Shown here piece after piece: positions 1 to 9,183 of a DNA stretch of 64,000 bases. Origin of the DNA: Bedellia somnulentella (lineage: Eukaryota; Arthropoda; Insecta; Lepidoptera; Bedelliidae); contig OY755173.1 in NCBI GenBank assembly GCA_963576735.1, positions 19,624,873-19,688,872 on the forward strand, read 5' to 3'. Every line of letters starts with the position of its first letter. Within the stretch, counting starts at the first letter, position 1. The notes below the pieces were generated by a model. The model made no database searches. It was not told where the DNA came from and saw only the letters and a program-made list of their open reading frames with translations. A program made the position numbers and the translations under genes.

Positions 1-389
1 GGAGACCCTTGACCCAAGATCCTTTTTTTGTACCATACATACATACATATACTCACGGCTATAAATCCCTTGAAGGGGTAGCCAGAGCTAGGGAATTAAA
101 AATTCCTCAGCCACTTTTGGAAGTTGCGTGGGGAAAAGATAATGAAATAAAGGTTGTTGGTGATGGGTCTCCAACCGCATCGCCCAAAAATCCCTTAAAA
201 ACCCCAATACCGTTAGTCGCCTCTTACGGACACCCACCGGAAGAAATGGGGTAGTGCTATTCTAAGCCGACACAACACAGCAACTTTTTTGTCCCTTATC
301 AACCTCCAAATGTGGCTGGGGAAATTCTAGCTCTAAAGTTCTATCTACCCCTTTTTGGGATTTATGGCCGTGAGTATATGTATGTATGT
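1..389 (+). mobile_element. RepA copy, interrupted by another RepA
   Basis: The stretch GGAGACCC...TTTGTACC at 1-35 is the middle of a plus-strand RepA. It resumes at about 283 (TTTTTTGTCCCTTATCAAC) and ends with GCCGTGAGTATATG and TATG repeats at 389. The head lies outside the window. A minus-strand RepA fills the gap, with TTTTTTGT on both sides as a possible target duplication. Confidence 0.75.
36..282 (-). mobile_element. RepA copy nested in a RepA
   Basis: Complete minus-strand copy running from the CATA-repeat tail and ACTCACGGC to the head complement CCGACACAACACAGCA. An 80-codon frame reads through it, but it is antisense to the element and is not taken as a gene. It must be younger than the copy it interrupts. 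Confidence 0.85.
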
Positions 390-676
390 TGGTGAAAAAA
401 GTTCACTCAATCTCAGGTAGTGGTTATTTAAAATGATGGTTTCCGCAACGTGGCGTGCAGATAATAGTCGGGTTTATCCGAAATTAAATATAGGAAATGT
501 TAACTAAATAAGATAATTTCGGACGGCAATTAAATAAATTTCCATTTATTATACAGCAAGGTGCACCTGATCCAAAAAGGTACTCAAGTTTTTCAACATG
601 GGTTTGCGACGCAATAAAAATACGATGCAAAAATGTACAGATTTACGGTAATAAGGTGAAAAAAAACTAACTGCAC
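390..676. other. AT-rich spacer
   Basis: No gene, tRNA or recognised repeat seen. Confidence 0.5.
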
Positions 677-688
677 ACTACTTAATAC

Positions 689-929
689 ATACATATACTC
701 ACGGCTATATTTCCCTAAAAGGGGTAGCCAGAGCTAAGGAATTATAAATTCCTCGACCACTTTCGGAAGTTGAGTGGGCAAAAGATGGTAAAAATAAAGA
801 TTCTTGGTGATGGGTCTCCAACCGCATCGCCCAAAAATCCAATAAAAAGCCCCAATACCCTTAGTCGCCTCGTACGACACCCGTGGGTAGAAAGGGGTAG
901 CGACATTCTAAGCCGGCACTACACGGCAA
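689..929 (-). mobile_element. RepA copy with 12 bp target duplication
   Basis: Full-length minus-strand copy. It is flanked by a perfect duplication, ACTACTTAATAC, at 677-688 and 930-941, one of the clearest target-site duplications in the window. The variable length of such duplications between copies points to target-primed insertion rather than a cut-and-paste or Helitron mechanism. Confidence 0.9.
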
Positions 930-1227
930 ACTACTTAATACTTTAAAAAATATCACATACTAAATTAATCAATACTAGAAATATGGTCTGTATATTTTTA
1001 CAATATTTGTTTACCTATCTCATATCTCATTAAGTTATCTTAACTTTAATTGAGTAATGGTTATTTATTCTATCTCAGATTGTAATAACCCTTAAATTAA
1101 ATTTAATTCCATGTTTGTCTTTATATAGACCTTCCAAGCATAGAATGGTGGTTGTACGTTTCGCGTCGAACAAAAAAAGCCTTCATCCCGCTTCGTATTC
1201 TTAGTATTCAAAAACATATTTTCCAAG

Positions 1228-1460
1228 TTGTGTAGTCCCGGCTTAGAATGTCACTACCCTTTTCCACCTCGTGTCGTAAGAGGTGACTAAAGGTATGGGG
1301 CTTTTTAAGTTGTTTTTGGGCGATGCGGTTGGAGACCCATCACCAACGATACTTTATTTTTACCATCTTGTCCCCTATCAACTTCCAAATGAGCCTGAAG
1401 AGTTTCCAGTTCTAAAGCTCTGGCTACCCCTTTTTGGGATTTCTGGCCTTTTGTATGTAC
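1228..1460 (+). mobile_element. RepA copy
   Basis: Head GTGTAGTCCCGGCTTAGAATG through CTACCCC and a degraded end (TTTCTGGCCTTTTGTATGTAC). It belongs to the variant whose head has GTCACTACCCTTTTCC and whose stem is GAGTTTCCAGTTC. Confidence 0.85.
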
Positions 1461-1861
1461 ATTTGCCAAAACCGGATCATTTTTTTAAGTAATACAAGCA
1501 TATATTTAGAGCCATTTGGCGGGCACCGAAAATTGATGCACTTACTGCGAAATTGCGTAATTCCTCACCAGATGCACTCGCGCCGCGCAACAACAAAAAA
1601 TAAGGTAATAAGCTTCCCAGAAATGGTGATTTAAATATATTTTTCGACATAACGGTGGTAGGTGTAAACTCGATGAAAATTTAAAACGGTTTTTTCTTGT
1701 AATTATATATGATTTCGTCATTTATTGAGTCCCGTCACCGTCGGCGTACCTAATATCAGATTATGTCCTAAAAACAAACATATTCGTTTATTCGTGTAAG
1801 TCAAAGGTATAGATAGCAGCTACAGTTTCTAATTATTTACTACGTCTATTACATAAAATTT
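1461..1861. other. AT-rich spacer
   Basis: Nothing recognised. Short open frames here lack domain features. Confidence 0.5.
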
Positions 1862-2140
1862 TACATACATACATTAAGTAATACACTCACGCCATTATGT
1901 GCTATTGGGGTGGGCAGAGATTATTGACACTTTGTACGATCCCGGCAAACCTCTCTAGCTTCATTTACATCTCATGTTTTCATACACTCTTTATCTTTTT
2001 TTTTCATACTTCGGACGCCGGCCTTTTTGGGCACACTCTTTATTTGGTCCAGGTGTGTCCTCCGAAGTCGTCCTCTATTAACATTACCTTCCACATTGGC
2101 TTTATTTCATCTCTTTCACTGACATCTATCCTCTCTATCA
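1862..2140 (-). pseudogene. RepE: RTE-like LINE C-terminal end
   Basis: Minus-strand copy of the LINE 3' end: tail CATACATACATT, then ACTCACGCC, the complement of the DRTKW codons (TTGTACGATCC), and the region for RGRPR (CCGAAGTCGTCCTCTATTAAC). The frame is broken by indels. RTE-clade LINEs typically end in a very short 3' UTR with tetramer repeats, which fits. It is a dead fragment with no upstream RT domain. Confidence 0.7.
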
Positions 2141-2257
2141 AATTCTCTTATCAATATGCACATAATTTTAATTAAATTATGATTTAAATACACGAATACA
2201 CTATTAGTGTATTCGTACAAAATAATATTAATATTTTTTTCATATTTTTATCATTTT

Positions 2258-2442
2258 TTCAAAACGGCGATAGGCCTGCCCCCTATCACGTGAGTACACA
2301 GTCCATGCAAAACGTGGGTACTCTGAACACCAGGTGACAAAGTCACGTCATCACGTGATACATCATCATCATTCAGAAGTATTAGTACCTCTGCCAACCC
2401 CTTCGGGGATATTCGGCGTGAACGTTTATGTTATGTTATGAT
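2258..2442 (+). mobile_element. RepB SINE, 5'-truncated
   Basis: Contains the RepB body from AAAACGGCGATAGGCCTGCC to the end CCAACCCCTTCGGGGATATT, GGCGTGAACG and a (TTATG) tail. The tRNA-like head is missing, as expected for 5' truncation. It also carries a small CATCATCAT expansion. Confidence 0.85.
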
Positions 2443-3070
2443 TTAAATGCGAATCCTATCCTCAAATCTCACTAAAACAATCCAATCTTTAATCACAATC
2501 TCCACTCACAAAAAACAAATACCTTCTCATTCTAAACACCGCAATTGCTATCAATAAGCAATATTAGTTTCCGAGTCATAAGATAAAACTGTTTCATGAC
2601 AAATAACTGTCCCAGTAACTGTAAAATGTTCCTTTAGGATTACCGGGACTATTCAATGGCACATATAGAATATCTGTGAATAGGTGATATAAATCATGTC
2701 TTGTCGTGCGCATGCGCCTAGCGGTAATCTATTGGCATACTAACAAATGTATTGCCAAGTTATTCGTAAGCGCTTTGTGGTTCGCCTTTTATATGTTTAG
2801 TCGTCGCAGGTTGTATCGTTTTATAGAAATGATAGTACCTAGAGATGTTTTCATTATGAAATGTTTATCTTTATTTCGATTGGTCGTGTTTCTTGTTTTA
2901 CCGTTGGTTATTCATACGATTTTGTCTATAATTTATCATAATTTTAAAATATCTCGAATCGCAAAGAGATGCTGGTTTGCCTCGAAAAGAGGTTTGCGAA
3001 TTATTGAATAAGCTAAGAAAGACCAGTGAAAGACTCTCTAGTCATAGTAGGGATCGTAAACATTAATACA
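2443..3070. other. Spacer with one palindromic GC site
   Basis: AT-rich. It contains GTGCGCATGCGCCTAGC at 2706-2722, which resembles an NRF1-type site and nearly repeats at 43615. A 101-codon frame at 2706-3011 has no recognisable domain and is not called. Confidence 0.4.
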
Positions 3071-3280
3071 TCTACCCGTGGTTGATCGTAAGAGGCGACT
3101 AAGGGTATAGGGGATTTTTAAGTAACTTTTGGGCGATGTGGTTAGAGACCCATCCCCAACAATTTATTATTACCATCTTTTCCCCGCTTAACTTCCAAAA
3201 GTGGCTGAGGAATATTTTATTTCCAAAGCTCTGGCTACCCCGTTTAGGGATATATAGCCGTAAGCAAATGAATGTATGTA
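3071..3280 (+). mobile_element. RepA copy, 5'-truncated
   Basis: Begins inside the element at CTACCCGTGGTTGATCGTAA and runs to GTAAGCAAATGAATGTATG. The first ~45 bases of the head are absent. Confidence 0.8.
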
Positions 3281-4100
3281 TTAGAATAATAGTGAGCTTA
3301 CTAGTAACATAGTAATGATTATCAAATCAAGGAAAGTGTGAGGTAAACAATAAACATTTCTAAGTATTACACAAAGAAACAATCAATAATTTCTGCTTAC
3401 CGCATAAAAAAATAGTATGACACTACAAGATAAAATCAATTGTCTTAAAGCTTTAAATTTTTCGTCGGCATCATCAATTAGAAATAACATAATACCTTAG
3501 TAAGTCTGCGGACTGCCAACTCTAATAAAATCTTAGGCGTGAGTATTTGATAAAATAATGGGCAGTAATCCGTAGCTACCATTAGCAAACGGTAATTACT
3601 AAGCCGCATTATGATCTAGCTTATCCTCGGGTGTAATCAGCTTAGCGATTGGTCCGCCGCCACACTGGCTTCGAGAACTCGTCGAGAATGAAAGTTAGAT
3701 CGCCGTATATAGTAGCTAAATATTTTGATAGGACACTCAGGTCGCAGACTACTTGGTAAAAAAACCAACAAAAAGTAAAAGAAAGAAGGAATTACATTTG
3801 TATCGCTGGTCAGCGTAAATACATACAAATATTTAAGCCATTAGTTAGTAGGTAACTGACTTTTAATAATATATTAATAATAAATTCTTTATTTCAGATC
3901 ACATTAAAAATCCATAAAATGTTAGTACGAGTAACTGTACACTTAGAGTCTACTGTTAGTACCTACCCTAGATATTAAACACTATTATTTACAACATTTG
4001 CCGCCCTTGACACAATGTACCCTAATCCACTGCAGGACGTAGGGACAATCATACCTGTCAGCGATCGTGGCCAGGACGTTGTTGGGACTTTTGATCACAA
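3281..4100. other. Spacer
   Basis: No gene or recognised repeat. A short GC-richer patch lies around 3640-3680. Confidence 0.45.
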
Positions 4101-4170
4101 TTCGTATGATCCTGGGAAACCTCTCGAGCTTTGTCTACATACATCAATCTTGTTATACATACTCTTACAG
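4101..4170 (-). pseudogene. RepE fragment
   Basis: Short minus-strand piece matching the VCQDRTK and MKRLMDV coding part of the LINE end (CGTATGATCCTGGGAAACC and the following GAGCTTTGTCTACAT). No tail remains. Confidence 0.55.
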
Positions 4171-4354
4171 TGTCGATACAGGGTGACATTCAAATAATAA
4201 TAAAACATTATATTAAAATAACATGGTTATCATACAAAATGGACTCTGATTTTAGCGAAATTATCCCCGCTAATTTAATGTTTTTTTACATGAATTCCTC
4301 ATGTGGGGATTATTACTCATAAATAAAAGATGTTATTAAAGGAAAGAAAAATTT

Positions 4355-4428
4355 CGACACTGGCGGGGTTCGAACCCGCGACCTTCGGGTATACGCCCCC
4401 GTCGCTCTGCCAACTGAGCTACAGTGTC
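4355..4428 (-). other. tRNA-like head of RepC, left arm
   Basis: On the minus strand this reads as a tRNA-like unit. It has acceptor halves GACACTG and CAGTGTC, an A box TAGCTCAGTTGGCAGAG, a T arm GCGGGTTCGAACCCCGC with a consensus B box, and a degraded anticodon arm. It is the internal Pol III promoter of a SINE, not a functional tRNA gene, though a tRNA finder may call it. Confidence 0.8.
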
Positions 4429-4513
4429 AGTTGGCATCCAGCGCGAAATTTCTCTATGAAAAAAAAAAAAAAAAGAAACAAAGGATAGAGAAATTTCGCA
4501 CTGGATGCCAACT

Positions 4514-4587
4514 GACACTGTAGCTCAGTTGGCAGAGCGACGGGGGCGTATACCCGAAGGTCGCGGGTTCGAACCCCGCCAGTGTCG
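4514..4587 (+). other. tRNA-like head of RepC, right arm
   Basis: Same 74-base unit as the left arm in the opposite orientation, with identical A and B boxes. The two units transcribe divergently from the foldback centre. Confidence 0.8.
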
Positions 4588-4639
4588 AAATTTTTCTTTC
4601 CTTTAATAACATCTTTTATTTATGAGTTATCCCCGCTAA

Positions 4640-5049
4640 GCCTTAACGAATGTGCAAATGTTGTGTTTTGTCATTTCTAACATAGATAACATGCTATGAT
4701 AAGATATTATTCATTTCACATTAAGAAGTCTGCGAGCTAAACAGTCGTTGTAGCAGTTGACGCAGTTTGTCAGTAGAAAATATCGGAAAAAGCGTAAGTA
4801 CTCCATGATCAGGTCACTCACCGTTCATTGCAATGGTACCAGTATTTTCTATACAAACCTTTAGACATGAATCCTAGTACTTTCTACACATATCATTTTG
4901 TTATGCAATATGGTGGGCTTGCGTTTGAGCTTTCCCATTTATTTCCGTTGGTAACCTGAAAAACAACTTAGGGTACAAGATGATGCAATTAATTGGTAGC
5001 GCAAGAGCAAGAGTTCCAACTGAACGAAACGAGTTGTGGCTCACTCATA
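4640..5049. other. Spacer
   Basis: Nothing recognised. Confidence 0.45.
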
Positions 5050-5210
5050 TTATTGTTAACAATGAGGGAAATATCGTGAGGGTGCTTATTCCGGTCATGT
5101 GACTGTGTGATCGCAAAAGGAAGTGAGACTTGACTTATCTATAACTTGAATATATTGCCCCGACAATTAATGGATACTCTAAACACCAGATGCAATGAAT
5201 TACTTTGATT
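5050..5210 (+). mobile_element. RepB remnant
   Basis: Degraded plus-strand RepB body: GTTAACAATGAGGGAAATAT, CATGTGACTGTGTGATCG and TACTCTAAACACCAGATG keep the order of the intact copies. Head and tail are lost. Confidence 0.55.
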
Positions 5211-6049
5211 TTGATGTATTTCGTAAAATATATGATGCAATAATATACAACCATTAAAATTTCACCATCGAATTTTATTCTCACATAATCCCAAAGCTAA
5301 TATTATTAGTCAAGTCGAATTCGAGTCATGTTTTTCACGCTATAATCGATTCGGGCTCGCGTTTTGTTCTCGAATTAGCGAATTAGGCTAAATCTTGATG
5401 TGTTTTTTTATTTTGGGGTCTCTTCTAGCTTTGATTATGAAAATGTACGAATACAATTGGTTCCGTTGGGAATAGGCGGATATTATTGACTACCTTTTTG
5501 TTACGATCCTGCCAAAGAGTTTCCAAGCAAAAGTTTTTCTTAAACGGTTTTTTTTATTCCATTAATAGCATTTTATTACTTTATTTCTTATTGAAAGAAA
5601 GACATTTTACTTTTTATATACATTCAGAATAAGTAAGATCTTCTTCAGCAAATCTTTATTTATTAATAGGGTGGTGAATAAATAACTAATTATTTTTTTT
5701 TGTGGATTAACGAATTTAGTATCTTCTTACGGCGGCACTCGCCACATTAATAAGTCAATAGCCTTACAATCGGTGAAATTTAATTTTAATTATATTTATT
5801 TACGGAACCACACTCACGAACTTTATTAGAAGATAAAGATTTTTTCTCAGATTAAAGTAAAAGTGCGGATAAGATATTGTGTTTCCGCTACTTTCTCTGT
5901 TTTAACCAATTTAGTTAATATGTAACAGTTTTCTGAGTTTATCACTTTCACTAACTATAGTGTTTTGTCGTATATTGTAACTATAACAAGATAATACCTT
6001 CGCAAAATTATTATTACCGAGCTGTATTTTAATATGTTTTATTTAATAT
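5211..6049. other. AT-rich spacer
   Basis: No gene or recognised repeat in ~840 bp. Confidence 0.5.
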
Positions 6050-6222
6050 GCTGTGTAGTGTCGGCTTAGAATAGCACTACCCCATTTCTTCCGGTGGGTG
6101 TACGTAATAGGTGACTAACGGTATTGGGGCTTTTAAGGGATTTTTGGGCGATGCTGTTGGAGCCCCATCACCAACAACCTTTATTTTACCATCTTTTCCC
6201 CACTCAACTTCCAAAAATGGCT
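6050..6222 (+). mobile_element. RepA copy, 3' end lost
   Basis: Starts with GCTGTGTAGTGTCGGCTTAG and ends abruptly at CCAAAAATGGCTACACAG, where a minus-strand RepE fragment begins. The 3' hairpin and TATG tail are missing. Confidence 0.85.
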
Positions 6223-6227
6223 ACACA

Positions 6228-6300
6228 GTATCAGTCTATAGATCCCTTTTACCAATTTCCTATCATCCACCCTCTTAATATGCTCAAACTATTGTAATTT
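6228..6300 (-). pseudogene. RepE fragment
   Basis: TCTATAGATCCCTTTTACC to CCACCCTCTTAATATGC is the complement of the LINE region encoding GHIERMDDRKLVKGIYR. It abuts the broken RepA. Confidence 0.6.
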
Positions 6301-6637
6301 AGATGTTTTTGACAAGACAGCTAGTCTTTTAATAATGTTTTTATTAATCCATCCATGCAGCGTATATCGAACGACCGGTATCAATATCAACCTGTCACCA
6401 AGCAAGTCTCATTATTATGAAAACTGACACTTTTCCCTGCGCCTGCGCAGAGAAAACCTATTAGCTACCGGCGATGTAGAAATGGCCATGTTGATTAGTT
6501 TTAGTTTTCTATTACATTTACTTGACGTAAGTTAGTTTTTATTGATCAATTTGAAGTTTATACCTAATATAGTTTTGAGAAAATTATTTTAATAAAATTA
6601 CCTTGCTATATGGTTTTCTCTTATTATCGCAGTCAAT
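6301..6637. other. Spacer with a palindromic GC site
   Basis: CTGCGCCTGCGCAG at 6437-6450 is a near-perfect dyad. Otherwise AT-rich and unrecognised. Confidence 0.4.
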
Positions 6638-6672
6638 AGACGTCCGCTGGACATAGGCCTATTGAAAGAACT
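6638..6672 (-). repeat. LINE 3'-tail motif remnant
   Basis: AATAGACGTCCGCTGGACAT followed by AGGCCTATT resembles the widespread insect LINE tail motif GGCCTTTGTCCAGCAGTGGAC in reverse. A plus-strand relative lies at 52240-52310. Too short to assign a family. Confidence 0.4.
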
Positions 6673-6970
6673 ACATAATGACAGATTTATTACCGCTTAC
6701 ATCTACAGCCTTCAAACGACTTTCACTCAAAATCGATGTGTGAAAATAAATAATCCGGCATAATAATACATGATTCTGCATCTCTTAAATTAACAACTAT
6801 GATGAAAAACCAAATTATTGCCTTGACTACAAACCTAAACTGAGTAACCGACTTTTTCACCCTTTTGTTATTATATGTTTAGGTGACACAGTACTGCCGT
6901 TCTTTTTAAAGAGTTCTAAATAAATTAAAATTTATATATTGCACTCCTAGATGATCTGCAGATATAGTTC

Positions 6971-7088
6971 TTACGCCCGATTTCTGAATTGAGTATTCCA
7001 GCTGAGAACAACTCTTAAGAACTGAATGAGACAAAACGATACTTAAGTCGTTCTCAGCTTGCATACTCAATTCAGAAATCGGGCGTTA
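6971..7088. mobile_element. Foldback MITE flanked by TTA
   Basis: Nearly the whole element is an inverted repeat. The left arm begins CGCCCGATTTCTGAATTGAG and the right arm ends CTCAATTCAGAAATCGGGCG, enclosing GCTGAGAAC and GTTCTCAGC and a short loop. TTA flanks both sides (6971-6973, 7086-7088). A 3 bp TWA duplication is the mark of PIF/Harbinger elements, so this is probably a non-autonomous member. No coding capacity. Confidence 0.75.
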
Positions 7089-7519
7089 GACTCAAATATT
7101 GTTTTAAATCGGACATAGAACGTGATATGCGCATTCGAGTTAAATACTCTCAAGCGTTACGGTATTAGTATAGATTATATATAAAGGAAGTACATTACAC
7201 GACACCAAAGTTAATATCCAGTTTGTAACGGAAATGCACTTTAGAGGAAATGATAGAAAAATAAAATAAAAACAACCACTACCTAACCACAACCAGGAAA
7301 TTATAAAACAAACAATATTTCGATTAGACCCAGTATGCGGCGCGTGCGCAGAACCATAGAAAAGGAAAGTTGGAGACACTTGTCTTTGACTTTCCAACCG
7401 CAGACTATTATACTAAGAGACATTATTTTATATGTTTATTAATGTTTTTTACCTAATCTATGATAACAATTGTAATCTTAAAAAATGGCAGAGTTTGAAA
7501 AACGGGGACGCAATGGGTA
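7089..7519. other. Spacer
   Basis: No recognised repeat. CGGCGCGTGCGCAGAAC at 7338-7354 is one of several NRF1-like GC sites. Confidence 0.4.
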
Positions 7520-7764
7520 GCTGTGTAGTGTCGGCTCAGAATAGCATTAACCCATTACTTTCCTCGGGTGGTCGCCTCGAGTTAGGGTATTGGGACTGAT
7601 TAAGTAATTGTTAGGCGATGCGGTAGGAGACCTATCACCGACAACATTAATTTACAATCCTTTCCTCACTTAGCTTCCAAAAGTGGCTGAGGAGTTTTAA
7701 TTCCGAAGCTCTGGTTACCCCTTTTTGAGATTTTAGGCCGTGAGTATATGTATGTATGTGTATG
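7520..7764 (+). mobile_element. RepA copy
   Basis: Complete but diverged, from CTGTGTAGTGTCGGCTCAG to GTGAGTATATGTATGTATG. No clear target duplication. Confidence 0.85.
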
Positions 7765-8105
7765 ATAAGTTAAAGACAGCTGAATTCTCCCATTTATCAT
7801 TTTACATTGTCTTCTACCGTCTTACCGCAAACATATGAATGACGCCATGATTATGCAAGAGAAGAGAGTAGTATGTAAGCATGTGTGATTATGCAAATAT
7901 CGCCTTTAACTAATAATATGTTGTTAAATAAACATACTGGTATTGCGTACTGGTTCCGTGGGAATGAAGCGCTGTCATTAATGTCGAGAATGCTATGGAG
8001 ACACTTGTTCGTTAATTATTGGGCTTGATTCGATGTATTTGTATTTCACTTAACTGCATATGATTCTAAGTATTCTGCATATAATACGAGAATGTACTCA
8101 AAAAG
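7765..8105. other. Spacer
   Basis: Nothing recognised. Confidence 0.45.
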
Positions 8106-8245
8106 ACAGGTGTCCGAAGTATAAAGAATAAAAGTATAAAGTATACGAAGCTAAAAATTATTGTCAGGATCGTACAAAGTGGCGATCGATAGTCTCTGCC
8201 TACCCCGATGGGAACTAACGATGTGAGTATAAGTATGTATGTAAT
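8106..8245 (+). pseudogene. RepE: LINE C-terminal end
   Basis: Plus-strand LINE end with the coding stretch for KVRSIKNK (GTGTCCGAAGTATAAAGAAT), then QDRTKWRSIVSAYPDGN, a TAA stop and the tail. The MKRLMDVDE part is deleted or scrambled. The frame is broken. Confidence 0.65.
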
Positions 8246-8562
8246 TTATATAATTCTCAGGAGTCGTCTGAAACAGAGATTTACCTACCCGTAATCAAGG
8301 CTAATATTCTTCAAAGTGTTCTCACTTGACATAGGATTCGGGAATTCGAAAACGACATCCACGCATGATCGGAAGTTGACTTTGATTGACTTTCATTAAT
8401 TAATTTTAGAGTTGTGTAGTGGGTTTAGAACAGAACCAACTGATTTCCTCCCGCGTCCATAACACACACAACATAGAGAAAACATAGATGTGTAACCCCA
8501 ATTCAGAAGTCAAACCCATACCCCTAAACCCCGACGGTATTCTTCCCGCTGAGCTTACATAT
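8246..8562. other. Spacer
   Basis: Nothing recognised. Confidence 0.45.
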
Positions 8563-8814
8563 ATACATACATATACTCACGGCTATAAATCCCTAGATGG
8601 GGTAGCCAGAGCTAAGAAATAAGAAATTCTTCAACTACTTTTGGAAAGTTAAGTGGGGAACAGATGGTAAAATAAAGGTTGTTGGTGATGGGTCTCCAAC
8701 CGCATCGCCCAAAAATCCCTTAAAACTCCCAATACCGTTAGTCGCCTCTTACGTTCACCCAACGGAAGAAAAGGGGTAATGCTATTCGAAGCCGACACTA
8801 CACTTCAAACTGTA
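8563..8814 (-). mobile_element. RepA copy
   Basis: Full-length minus-strand copy from the CATA tail to CCGACACTACACTTC. The stem region reads AAGAAATAAGAAATTCTT. Confidence 0.88.
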
Positions 8815-8884
8815 CTTCTAAATAGTCTATGTCAGCCATCTAAACACAAGTAAAACAGTAAATAGACTAGTAGAAACAAAGCCT

Positions 8885-9045
8885 AGCAAATTGCGCCTGC
8901 GCTGGGGAGAAGGCGTCCATTTCGTTTAAATAAAAACGGTTGGTTTGCACTGAGTCCGCGGTTGCGGCTTCCGCATTGCGTGCGCCGCCGGCCACCACGC
9001 TCGCGGCCTACTCCCTTCACGCCTTTCGCAGGAGAGTTTAAAATA
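8885..9045. other. GC- and CpG-rich patch
   Basis: A ~160 bp stretch far richer in G+C than its surroundings, with TTGCGCCTGCGCTGG at 8890-8904 and many CpGs (TGCGTGCGCCGCCGGCCACC). It could be a promoter fragment or part of an unrecognised element. No reading frame supports a gene. Confidence 0.3.
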
Positions 9046-9183
9046 GGCTCAGATTCTGTTTATGCATACATACATATACTCACGGCCATGTATCCCTAAA
9101 GGGATTTGCCAGAGCTTCAGAGCTAGAAACTCCTTAGCGACATTTGGAAGTTGATAGGGAACAGATGGTAGAAATAAAGAAGT

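Larger units (their letters stand above)
4261..4639 (-). mobile_element. RepC head-to-head foldback SINE
   Basis: Two RepC copies sit head to head around an A-rich centre (about 4459-4484). The left arm (minus) carries the complete 3' tail. The right arm (plus) stops at TTTATTTATGAG, just before the tail block TAATAATCCCC. The arms each run ~140 bp and I see only one mismatch (CGCGCTGG versus CGCACTGG) besides indels near the centre. The 13 bp duplication TTATCCCCGCTAA lies at 4261-4273 and 4627-4639 around the whole structure, so the pair arrived in one insertion. It would form a very long hairpin in single-stranded form. Confidence 0.9.

Noticed and set aside
9..254. Conserved ~75-codon antisense RepA frame (ending in VASYVHPPEEMG) as a real gene
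   Set aside because: It recurs at 59451-59975 and 61239-61466 and partly elsewhere, but always antisense to the element. One-base indels break it in many copies and it has no domain. Open frames follow from low divergence between copies.
677..941. RepA as a Helitron or microsatellite-associated Helitron-like element
   Set aside because: Clear 8-13 bp target duplications and 5' truncation argue for target-primed reverse transcription.
4355..4587. Two functional tRNA genes
   Set aside because: A and B boxes and acceptor stems are good, but the anticodon arm pairs poorly and the units sit inside RepC SINE arms with recurrent tails and a target duplication.
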